A stretch of 64,000 nucleotides of DNA from Tetrapyrgos nigripes (Eukaryota; Basidiomycota; Agaricomycetes; Agaricales; Campanellaceae): positions 124,001 through 188,000 of the forward strand of contig JAACJM010000092.1 of NCBI GenBank assembly GCA_013368315.1. The letters run 5' to 3'. A program made the position numbers and the translations under genes. Positions within the stretch are counted from its first letter, which is position 1, and each line of letters opens with the position of its first letter. Below the pieces are notes generated by a model. That model was not told where the DNA came from and ran no database searches. It saw nothing but the letters and a program-made list of their open reading frames with translations. Shown here piece after piece: positions 32,831-43,100 of the stretch.

Positions 32831-33559
32831 GGGAAGGGAGAAAAATTGAAGAACCCTGAAGTCAAGATGTGATTCGTGAACGTCACGAAAAAATGAAGAT
32901 GTTCAATTGGTAATTGAACACACCACGTGGCTATGCATTATCTTTGTCCTCCGAGTATTCTGTATGTAGAATTCATACCAGAGGCTCCTGGGTATCAGAG
33001 AGTCATTACTAATCCCTGCTGCACATGTCTTTTCCCAGTAAATTCTGAGATTTGGTCTGATTCACCTCTCAGACTTACCACTTATGTTGTAATGGTGCCA
33101 TACCACATCCACAAGGTCAGTATCATTGACATTGTTTGGTTCTGAGATGGCCAGAATAATCTGGACAGTACTAAGTATTTTGTTTATAAGAAGAGACCAT
33201 GACCTAGTCATTTCCCTTCATAATCCCCAGCTCTTCTCACTTCTACTCTTTTATCCGATGGTTTATTCCCAAAGTGAGTCGGTGGTCAACTTAGCAAGTC
33301 AACAACGGTTCCGAAGGTCCCTGAATCCCCGGAAAGAGAGGCGGCACCAATTCATGTGTAATTCTGTAGGATTTGGGACCCTGAATGTAGCATATTTCCT
33401 GCGTTGGCAAAAAAAAGACATTGTGGCAGTTAGGCAATGTTATGCCTATAAGTAGAATAGTGCAATAATGAGTGTACATAGAGTAGTGAAAATGCAAACA
33501 AGAAATGGCCTGGAGAGGTCTCGGGTATTGCCGGCTGAGACATTGGCCGAACCATTGGC
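32831..33559. other. Transposase upstream region
   Basis: No gene recognised. It presumably holds the transposase promoter; short frames on both strands appear to be chance. Confidence 0.45.
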
Positions 33560-34440
33560 CGCTGATCATTGTTAGGGGCGGATATTAGCGGAAAATATTG
33601 TTTGGCCTAATTTCTGTGGCTGAGGGCGGGATTGATTTATTAGTAATCAGACGTCGGTGGCAAAAGGTGGCTGATCCGGTGGCTTATTCATTCGCACTGT
33701 ATTAGCAAAGGGGTGGCAGATTCAAATTGTGGCTGGGGGCGGGTTGATTTCTTAGTATGTAATCCGACATTGGTGGCTAAAGGTGGCTGATCCGGCAGCT
33801 TATTCATTCGTACTGTATTAGGCGCAAGGGGGTGGCGGTTAGATCTAAGATAAGATTTGTCAGTCTAAGGCCGCTCGAGCTTTTTGACACACTCTCACAA
33901 GTATCTATGTAGTTATATAACTCTAAGATACATACCTACTTACTGGAGAAGTGCTGGATATACCTCAAACTGACCCAAATAGGGGGTCAAACAAATTTTT
34001 GGCCCAGGGTGGACCCCTCCTCTCCCTACCAAATGTGTGGGATTTTTATTCCGCCACCCCTTGATTAGGCGAATTTATTTTTTCAACATGCCGACATCAG
34101 TGGCTAAAGGGGATATTCATAAAGTGAATGGGGATATTCATTATAAAGCGAATTGAATTATTTCAATATGCCGACATGTGACTAAAGTCAGATAAAGCCA
34201 ATTCATTTATGTCAATATCCCGACATCAGTGGCTAAAGGGGATATTCATAAAGTGAATGGGGATATTCATTATAAAGCTAATTGAATTATTTCAATATCC
34301 CGACATGTGACTAAAGAGCTAATTGAATTATTTCAATATGCTGACATGTGACTAAAGTCAGATAAAGCCAATTCATTTATGTCAATATCCCGACATCAGT
34401 GGCTAAAGGTGGCTGATCCAGTGGCTGATTCATTAGTACT
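33560..34440. repeat. KDZ-B right-arm tandem arrays
   Basis: Array 1 (about 33600-33840) has two units of about 115 bp with GTGGCTG.GGGCGGG, AAAGGTGGCTGATCCGG and TTATTCATTCG.ACTGTATTA. Array 2 (34090-34440) has units starting at 34092, 34221 and 34391 (CGACATCAGTGGCTAAAGG), with internal copies of GGGGATATTCAT and AATTGAATTATTTCAATAT. The last unit of array 2 ends with the array 1 word GGTGGCTGATCC. It is non-coding. Confidence 0.85.
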
Positions 34441-34514
34441 GTATAGGGCAATGGTCAGGTAGCCACAGCACATATCAAGTAGGCCAACTGCCCATGCCCA
34501 GGTCCATTGACCCT

Positions 34515-34579
34515 TGTGATGCATGAACATGGATGGTATTTTGACCTAGGTCGATACATCTAATTAGCTGCTACAGGTG
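34515..34579 (-). repeat. KDZ-B right terminus
   Basis: This is the right imperfect TIR, with the subterminal TGTGATGCAT at 34515-34524 mirroring the left end at the same 55-bp distance. Confidence 0.85.
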
Positions 34580-35397
34580 CTTTAGGAAAATCTGCTCAAA
34601 GAATTTTCCGTTCCATTTCTGAACGGTGTAAGTATGTCTCACCACTTATGTATATCAGACTACTCACCTTGATTATATCCAGGGGATGATCCTCGTGCAT
34701 TTCACGGCAGCATTCCCCACACACTAGCTCTGGAGACAAGCAGTCCATGCATCGGTATAGAGGTGCGTACTCAGGCTCGGTTCGACTACAGTGAGGGCAG
34801 ATCTCACAGTAGTAGTCGCCCTGTCCCTCTCCGTGGACCAACTCCGCCAGGTACTCTCCTCTCAACGGTCTCCACAGCAGCATTGGTGCATCCTGTCGTC
34901 CCAAATCAACAAGACATCCCAATCTCCGCCTCAACGAAAAATTTACTCACCAACGACAGATATCGACGTTTTACAGCAATGACCCTTGTGACTTCCTCGA
35001 CCCTCTCTTCTCCATCTTCTCTCAACCCTGTACCATCGTCCAGCGTGTAGCGACCTTCAAACACGAAAGAACCGTCCTCGTCAAACACTGGTTCCAGGGG
35101 ACCTTTCTGTCTCACCAGCTGGGTGAGTTCTCGGTGGCGTTTTTTCTGTGGTGACGGCAGGTCATAGTGGATCACCGGTTTGTGTAGTCTTCGGAAATCA
35201 GTTGAAAGCTCTCTCACTTCTACTTGTGTAGAAAGCACCGGGGTGAAGAGGTTATCCTTGCTGAGCTCGAATTGGCCGGAAAGCCCGCTGATGGCTTCGT
35301 TACCTTGTCTGCGCTTATTCATGAGGGTACGACCTGCGCAAATTTCTTTTTCAATTTCTTTTTCAAACTTCCCTGGGGCATAAAGATTGAGGCCCAT
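34580..35397 (-). pseudogene. KDZ-A transposase, N-terminal part
   Basis: The frame from 35397 reads PSPQKKRHRELTQL, EERVEEVTRVIAVKRRYLSL and an intron (GTGAGT...GACAG). Then come WRPLRGEYLAELVHGEGQGDYYCEICPHC, LYRCMDCLSPELVCGECC, HEDHPLDIIK, a second intron and WNGKFFEQIFLK. This is the usual start of CxC2-KDZ transposases, with four Cys pairs. It ends exactly at the KDZ-B target duplication and resumes at 21799. The initiating ATG is uncertain (MGLNLYAPGKF at 35397 is one option). Confidence 0.85.
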
Positions 35398-36189
35398 GAT
35401 ATATCGCGATTCAAGCCATCATTACCATACTCGCTCGCCACAAAAGCACAATCTAGATTTCCTTATCTTATACTAGTACCATCGAAATTCACGATCTATC
35501 TCCTTCTGATTCAGATTTCCTCGCCTCCTGATTTCGAAGCCACTGACAAGAGACATCGTACAAGCTGAGCATGGTTGGATTGGCCAGGCCTTGACCCTCA
35601 CACCAGACTGTATCCATTCTTGCCTGGCTAAAAAGCCAAATTATGAGAACAGGTGGGAACAATGCAGACATGGGGGTACATACGTTTCACCCTTCAAGAG
35701 ATCACTTGGCGGCACCTTCACCTCGGCCCGGAGTGATTGGTTTGGTGCAGGTGGACTGGACTGGACTGGCGGATCGAGCACAAAGGAGTTAGTCGAATAA
35801 TCATGAGCGATGATCGTCAGAGCCAAAGGCACCTACCGTGGCTCCAGAAGAAGAACTAGGCAACGCCTCTGTCCAAAGCCTCTCTATAGCTTCTCCGTCT
35901 GAGGCTTGCAATTGGAGGGGAAAAGCTGTACAGTGTCCGGGCTGAGAGAGTTTGTTGAAGCAAAACTCCTCGTTCGAAGAATCGGAAGGCATAGACGGCT
36001 GACAAGAGCGTTCGGTTGAATACCTGACTACCTGAGGGGGGGGGTAGAAGTACGCCTTTATATATTACGAGCGGGTGGCACTCATGGCAATCATGTATAT
36101 ACACACATATTCATTTTTTTTGCTACCCCAAAAACAAACAAACAAAATAGAGAGAGCGACACAGAAAAACAGATCTATCACATTATTCC
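35398..36189. other. KDZ-A spacer with a possible small gene
   Basis: On the minus strand MPSDSSNEEFCFNKLSQPGH (35992) could start a two-exon ORF (donor GTAGGT near 35830, acceptor near 35765), but nothing supports a function. Otherwise a poly-G run (36037-36045) and AT-rich spacer. Confidence 0.3.
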
Positions 36190-37062
36190 GAGCTACCTGT
36201 AATGTACAGTCGAATGGCAGCCTCCATATCCTCAGAAGAAAAGAGCATTGGAGATGACCCCTCAGCGGTCAATTGACGATACTCGGCCAGAGCTCTCTCC
36301 CTAATAATAAGTAATCAATGAGTCCGACTGAAAGACGAGTCATCACGCACTGATCAGTGGTCATCATAGATGATGTGTCACTGTGGATGACCCAATGCTT
36401 GTTTGGACATGACGTAGACGCTTTCTGGGCAGTGTTACCCATCAAAGAAAATGGGTCAACATTTAACTTGGCTTTGGGAAACCATGGTGGTACAGGAGAG
36501 GACTTGAGGGTGGACGACACTTTTTTGGGAGAGACGGAACGCTCCCAAAACGACTGTTTGACAGTGGGGCCACGAGCCTCAGGAGGAACAGCTGGCTTGG
36601 TAGGAGATACTGATCTTTCTCTGGGGGCTTGGCTTTTGACAGGTGATGCTGGCGGGGAGGAAAATGGATACTGGAAAGAGTCGTAGTCGGAGTCGTGTGG
36701 GTGACGATGGTAGTGAAGGCAATACCATCGATGATATGCCAATATTTTGTTCTTGTCATTGAAACCTTTGAACACACCATCTCCGTCCTGCAGGGATTGC
36801 TGAAGAAATGCCCTGTGATTGGCAAGGTATTAGTTATATGTGTAGGAGACTGGAGAACAACTTACCAGTCAAAGTAAATACCAGGAGGACAGCCAGTCAA
36901 AGCGAGATAATATCTATAGTTGACGGTTGACCTGAGACTCGTCCGAATGTCTGAAAAGACAGCTGGGGTGCATCCTTGGCGAGCATCAGAGCAAAAAAAT
37001 GGGTCGGTCAAGTCCACTTGAGACCATTTGAAACTTCCTCGACGCGGCTCAACCATAGACAT
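36190..37062 (-). CDS. KDZ-A accessory gene: RNase H1-N/viroplasmin-like protein
   Basis: The start is MSMVEPRRGSFKWSQ (37062). Exon 1 ends at 36866 and a 53-bp intron (GTAAGT...CACAG) is followed by exon 2 at 36812. The spliced product reads YYLALTGCPPGIYFDW, AFLQQSLQDGDGVFKGF, NDKNKILAYHRWYCLHY, which matches the RNase H1 N-terminal/viroplasmin pattern (PGIYxxW, then a conserved F and A...Y). Next are a basic S/P-rich stretch (RERSVSPTKP, WERSVSPKK) and, after another intron, ERALAEYRQLTAEG and SSEDMEAAIRLYITG, possibly a second copy of the domain's second half. The 3' end is not defined. In other proteins this fold binds RNA-DNA hybrids or dsRNA; its role in a DNA transposon is unknown. 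Confidence 0.6.
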
Positions 37063-37128
37063 GGTAGTTATAAGGCCCGATGACTTACATACGCATTCCC
37101 ATGCGGCAAAATGATCAGAAAATTTTCC

Positions 37129-38689
37129 TCAATTAAGGTGCAGCAAAGATACAACAGTTAAGAACAACATCTCACGTGCACCCTGTTCCAAGGAGTCAAA
37201 TCGTTCCCTAATAACCTGCCGGCGCCAGTGAGCGTCTTGGCATCTGACCCATGCGGCTATCCAGTTGTGAAGGCTCAGGTTACACTGGACCACAGATTGA
37301 GCCTCTTTTATCACCTCTCGCTCAGCCTCAATCAGCTCATTGTACCGCTCCTTTACTAAACTCCACAAACCTACACGACATACTTGAACCTCCACACTGC
37401 TGAAGGTAGGCAACGGTTCCACTGAACTTGTGTTCCTGACCCTGCGAGCTGAAATGGGCGAGATATCAGTGAGATTCTTGGCAATAAATGAGATGGGACT
37501 AAACCTTGTTCCATGCTCCAAAGGGAACTCGGTAGATCATCCAGGGACTCATTACGATGGCTCAGTCCGTTCCAGGACAATCCAGCAGCCCTGAAATCGT
37601 CACGGACCATGGACACGGTAAGCATCACAGAGCCGTATTCCAGGAGCATAGCAGCAGCACCCCAGGATGGTCGATTCACCAGGTTTGTCATTTCACAAAT
37701 GTACCACTCTTGACTGTCGCTACATGCCAAAGGCGGTTCTGGAATGCGCCAGTTTACGGATGGAGGTTGCCTGATTGAAAAACATTGGAAAGAGAAATAA
37801 GCTGTGAGTAGAACCACGCACCATGGAATAGAGGGAACGGTAGCATTAGCGTCTTCAGGATTCAGCTGGTCTACAAAATCCCAAGGTGTATCATCTCCAC
37901 CCCATTCATTGACAGCTTGACCCCATCTGCCTCCTACATTTTCCAAACCCGGTGAATAGTATCTCAGAGTAGAGGATGTATAGTTGACCCAGGAGCCCCA
38001 ATCATTGTCATCTTGATCGACTGGCTGGAGGGGAGGTTCGGGAGTCGATGGTCTAGGGGGTCGAGGAACATGGAGGCGGAAACAACAGGTGGGCCCATGA
38101 TGTTGAAAGTTTGGAAGAAAAAAGAGCCGAGGCATTTTCCCGCTCAGTTTGGTCCTCCTGAGGCTCAAAATGATAAGCAAGTTGAATGATTAATGATATT
38201 AGTGGCATTGGTATGAACGAGACAGGACATATGTACTCTGTGATCTGTGAGCTATGTTCCTAGAGTGGTCATGCAGAAGCACATACATTAATTACACCGA
38301 GGCTCTAATTCTTTGGAATCTCTTTGGATGGCACGACGAACCCGTTCCTTCTCTCTCAATTCTTCCTCACGACCCCATCTGTATTTGGCTTGTACTTCAC
38401 GATGACGTGTCTTCATCCCTTGCTGTTGTTCCTCCATTGATTCCAGGCGAAGTCTGGGTGAAAACATAAGCAGATGAGGGTGAGTTTGTTGTGGGCAGCA
38501 ATGGTTCGTACCTGAGATGCCACTGTTTAGCTTGTTCAAAGAGCTTGGTACAGTTTCTAGCATCATGAATGCTTGAGAACGGGAAGAAAGGGAAAGACGG
38601 TGAAGGAGAGATAAGGGTTATTCACTGTTGATAATAATTGGCATTGTTGCATGTCTTCTTGTCCTTACAGCGTAGTTGTCGCCGAGTGA
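37129..38689 (-). pseudogene. KDZ-A accessory gene: arginine-rich protein, 5' end cut off
   Basis: Coding sequence runs from the KDZ-C boundary (VTRRQLRCKDKKTCNNANYYQ) through phase-matched introns to HDARNCTKLFEQAKQWHL and RLRLESMEEQQQ. Then follow AKYRWGREEELREKERVRRAIQRD and, further on, WGSWVNYTSSTLRYYSPG, EWYICEMTNLVNRPSWGAAA, EYGSVMLTVSMVRDDF and RFDSLEQGAREML to the stop at 37129. The AKYR...LREKERVRR helix parallels KDZ-B cargo gene 2. Whether 37129-38689 is one gene or two adjacent genes is not clear. The start codon is missing because KDZ-C begins at 38690. Confidence 0.5.
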
Positions 38690-38719
38690 CAGCTGTAGCT
38701 GTAAGAATGATGCATCACA

Positions 38720-39592
38720 TACAGGTATAAGCCTGAGCTATGTAATGCATCATCAACGGTTAATTGACTGATACTCCCCTTTTTGATGTGCACTCGGCAG
38801 CATCAGCCGGCGCTCTCTGAATTGATATACAGTGCCGCTCCGGCCACCTCTCGGGGTTCTCCGAACCGGTTTTTGACAGTACTTACGCTGCAAATAATGA
38901 ATTGAACTATCTATTGTAGCAATTCTCAATTATCTACCACGTGCACCCTTTCCAAATATGGCATTCCAGTCAGCGCCACTTTCCCTCCTCCCCTCCCTCC
39001 CTCCAGCTTTTCAGCAGGTCCAATTGGAGGTATTTTTGCCCCTGCTTAGCTGCGCTTCCGCTGGCTATAAATAAAATATAATGTCGTGAAAAATTGATCA
39101 ATTGAAATATCTACCATGTGCACACAATTGTTTGACTGTTTGGCTTGCCAAATAGAGTACTTCAGCCCTTACCACCACCACACCGCTTCCCGGTTCGTTC
39201 CAGCACACCCTCCTCCCCCCCCTTCTCCTCCCTCAAGCTCCTCAGGACTCAGCGGGTGGGGTTTTTGTCTCTGTCAACTGACTGCTCACCCACTGGCTTT
39301 CTGTCCACTCTTTTCACTTGTTTTGCCCTACAGCTCACTTTTTGGGCTGCGTCGCCTCTACTTGCCTCTTTCCAAGCCACGGATTTACCACGCACGCATT
39401 ACATGTTCGTACCGGTTGCATTAGGAGGTCGCAACGTAATCGGTTGGTACACTCAACGTTCACGAGGTTTTTTTTTATGACGTCCGGACCGGTGGCACCA
39501 TCATTGATGCTGTCGATGACATGGGACGCAGGGGCTGGGACTGCTGGCAGTCCGATGTAGTACTTTGGAGGGTTTGATCTGGCCCAGCACCA
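38720..39592. other. KDZ-C left arm, non-coding
   Basis: Pyrimidine-rich blocks (38985-39010 and 39210-39245) and two ATCTACCA.GTGCAC words (about 38933 and 39108) suggest a diverged duplication of roughly 175 bp. No gene. Confidence 0.45.
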
Positions 39593-40080
39593 GTGCGTTA
39601 CAACGTTTTGCTCTGGTTTCCACATACATTCTGATTTCTAGATGCCTGTATTGGAGTTTCCAATGCTCCTCTCTCGTTCACTGGAGCAGAGGTCTAGATT
39701 CTTTGATCCGTTGTTAAAACTGTGTAAAGACGCTCCCGCCGACAAGCATGGAATACTGCAGGATTTCTAGGGTGCGTTGCAACGTTTCATTTTCATTTCC
39801 CTCGCTTACACTTTCAGTTTTCAAAATACATTTTGATTTCTAGGTACCCATGTTGTCATTTCCAACGTTCCATTACCATCATTCAACGGAGTTGAGGCCC
39901 AGATACATCAATTCGTTCTTGAGGCTGTGTTTAAAGCCACTCTCGCCAACGAATACATTTTTATTTATAGGGTGCATTACAACTTTTCGTTCTGGTTTCC
40001 TTCGCTCACAGGGTATTTTTCTCAGTTTTCCAAATACATTTTCATTCCTAGGGATATGCGTCATCTCAGAGTTGGAAGAC
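39593..40080. repeat. KDZ-C left-arm tandem array
   Basis: Units start at 39593, 39772 and 39972 (GTGCGTT.CAACGTTT..., then ACATT.TGATTTCTAG). Periods are about 179 and 200 bp. The position, between terminus and transposase, parallels the KDZ-B left-arm array, but the sequences are unrelated. Confidence 0.75.
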
Positions 40081-40198
40081 TGCAGAAAGCCTACAGACTT
40101 GATCTTTCTTATTGCCGTTAGCACCCTGTATCTTCATTAATTATTAACTTGTTGTTTCGTTGTTTGTGTGACCGGATCAGTAATCCTGCACGTATATT

Positions 40199-43100
40199 TT
40201 ACATATCATCCTCATCCTCATCCACAAGTATATCAACATCTAAAGGGTCCTCCCCCTCGTCTCCTTCATCTAATTCCAGTGAGTATATTGTTTTCCTGAC
40301 TTGCTGTAAGGCCTTTCCAGCCTCCAAATCTTGCTCTTTTTGCCCAATCCCTGCCCACAGTGTCTTGAAACGCGTTGCCAAGCCTCGATACATGTGCGCC
40401 TGTGATGCGGCGTAAGTGGCAACCCCTTCCTGATGACATTTATCTGTTCCTTCAACCAATGGCCCAGTGTAATTCTTCGTGAGCTGCCAATCTGGATTCC
40501 AGGCAGAAGCACCCTTTTGCAGTGGACCTTGGAAAATTGCACAATTGTCCCATTGAATGGCCTGGAACTCCAAGGTGACTAGGCAATGACACATTTCCTC
40601 CTTCAAAAGAATCACCTCTTCTTGCCACCGCTTTGCCTGGGCGTAGGATTTGCACCACTCCACACGGACAACTAATCATTCAAGACGTCAAAATCAGTAA
40701 ATGTATGGAATACAATACTTACTTTCTTCCAAGATCTTGTCGTCGATCAACTCCCCACCTGAACCAACCCTCCAGATCCAAGAGCTCTCTCTTGAGCCCT
40801 CACCGACCATACTTCTTACAGTTCTAAGCCGACTGGCCACCTCCTGGGCAAGCTCTGGTTCAATTACTTCCTCATCTTTCCCTTCTGTACCATTATCATT
40901 CCTTCTGGTTTTTCGCTTTCTCTCGTTTCCCACCGCCCTATCACCGTCCCCATTCATCAAATGCACGTCTGAGTCGTTCAATTTCCTCCAAGTCATATTC
41001 CCTGAGCCTTCCATACTGAGCATGGCCTGATATGCCCCTTGATACCGTCGTGTATACAGTTCGATTTGACGTTGATTTCGTTTAAACAACGCCGCCGATC
41101 GTGTCACCACTGCCTGGTGAGCAACATTTGACGTTCTGTATGTCAAGAGCCTAGACTTCATGTGAAGATGGTTCCAAAGTTGATTTAATGTATTCCGCAG
41201 TTGCCCTTCACGAAATTTCTTCTCTATTTCAATCAGCCCAGTCCTACATCCATCTCTTTGACGATCTGGGGGGAGCTCAGACGGCAGGTACAGCTTGATA
41301 TCCTCAGGCTGTAACTCCTTATTGGCAGCAGCGGATGCCTGCAGAAGAATGAGTGCCGCTGGCATGTAAGTTTGCTGGATTGATCGGAACTTTCCTATTC
41401 CACGGACAAGTTTGGTACGCCATTGTAGTAATGTAGTTTTCTGGACCACAGTCTCAAATGTTTTGCCTTTAATATCCAATTTCAAATGTCGCCTACTGCA
41501 TCGTGAGTTTCCTTGTTTCCTCCTTCACCAAATTGATAGTACTTACTGCTGGTCCTCAAGTTCTAATCCCAGCGAGATGAAGTTGGCAGGGCTCACTGCA
41601 TGTACAGAAATCGAGCCATTTGCCAATTTGATGTCATTCTCGGTTAATCCTATACATTTTGAGTAATGATAAATTATTAAATGAACATAGGGAATTCATA
41701 CCTGACTTTGGGACCTCGTATGGATTAGGCTTAGTCCGAGACTTTGCTGGTAGTGCCAATTCAGACTCCCATTCCTTGATCATACTCTCCCACTGTGCCG
41801 TTCGAGTTGTGTCATCGTCCTGAGCATTTTGAGCTTCAGTAAACTCTTTAAGAGCACGTTCATGTACTATCTGCTCAGAGATTGCAGTCAACAATCTCCG
41901 AAGAAGCAGAGGACCTAATAGTAAGTATATGATGTGTCAACATGTAAAGTTTAATACGAAATTCAAATCAAATTCTCACCGAGGCCAACTAACTTCACCC
42001 AATTCCAATGACCCCAATGGTCATCCAGCGTATCATGTCTTGACCCAGGACCCATATTGCGTGTACTTGTGGCAACAGGGCCCATATGGCCCCATGTCCG
42101 CTCAACACCCTCACCATCTGTCCGACCCGCTCCCCATAACCAGTTCAATGAAAATAAGAGTAAGCAGGCAATTTGATGTCCATAGATATGCAACTTGGGG
42201 ACAACAAAATAAATTATTTGCAGAGCCAGATTGAGGCGGATCAAAGGTGGCAGCCGTTTCAAGCGTTCAATAAGGTGTATACACCATTGACACGCTATAT
42301 TGTAAGACCATACTTTGGTGATTTTTGGTTTATGATGACGCATGGTGGATGCAGCAGCATAATCCATATTAGCATACTTTTCACCCTCTTGAAGGTCTAC
42401 AGCACCATTTGGTTGTACAAACTCGTGTCGAGCGCAAACGCAGATACCTACACCACTGGCGGCGTAACCCGCACAATTTCTCGTGTTAGCTTGATTGATA
42501 GAACTCAATTGATTACATGTACATGTCTAAAGATCAAAATTATTTCAGTTAAGTGATAGACCACAGAAGAACTTCATACCTCCGTCTGCATCGGAATTGT
42601 GGCTACCCACTGATCATATTCTTTTGGCTCCACAAAGTAAGCTTTTCCTGTATGTAAACCTGGATCCTTTTCTTGAGAAGACACTTGTCGTCGTTTCAGT
42701 CTAAAACAAGTGTCAATGGCAAGAAACAGCCAATATCTAAACCTAGAAAATGAAGACAGAATCTGTCAGAGATATCTGGACAAATTTGTGAAAGAAAACT
42801 CAACCTCAAATCTGGTGCGCCGTCCTCCCAATCTTCTGGCAAGTTTACTTCAGGCCAAGGACAAGCCGGACATCTAACAGCCAAGCTACCAGGAGCAATC
42901 AACTCTATTGGTTTTGACGCATCGTTCCCAGCACCCGAACACTTCAGCATCTTAAAATCCCTCCATTCCCACACCATTCTCGCGAATGGTTTGTACCGAT
43001 CCTGATGGTCCAATTCAAATCAGCATTCTCTATGTTCATTTGACTGAATTGTCCCAACCTTGATAACGCACAGACCATGATTGTTCCTGAGCTTTTCCGT

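Larger units (their letters stand above)
21800..34579 (-). mobile_element. KDZ-B: complete 12,780-bp KDZ transposon with cargo genes
   Basis: It is flanked by the 7-bp duplication CTTTAGG (21793-21799 and 34580-34586). The termini CAGCCATAGCTGCTAATT and (inverted) CACCTGTAGCAGCTAATT match at about 20 of the first 26 bases. The word ATGCATCACA sits 55 bp inside each end in mirror orientation. Removing the element and one duplication joins NGKFFEQIFLK (KDZ-A N-terminal part) in frame to DIGLVIQLGHP. It contains the transposase (28887-32830), three further genes (22906-27957) and tandem arrays in both arms. KDZ elements encode a DDE-type transposase and are known mostly from fungi. Confidence 0.93.
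16599..38689 (-). mobile_element. KDZ-A: KDZ transposon broken by Tc1 and by KDZ-B
   Basis: On the minus strand the transposase runs from 35397 to 16965 in three blocks (34580-35397, 20852-21799, 16965-19224), separated by KDZ-B and the Tc1 element. Upstream of it, up to 38689, lie accessory genes. The left end is placed at CAG (16599), where copia LTR similarity stops and where the KDZ-B end type (CAG...) would fit. No right terminus was identified; the last recognised piece is an exon cut at 38689 by KDZ-C. Boundaries are therefore provisional. Confidence 0.55.
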
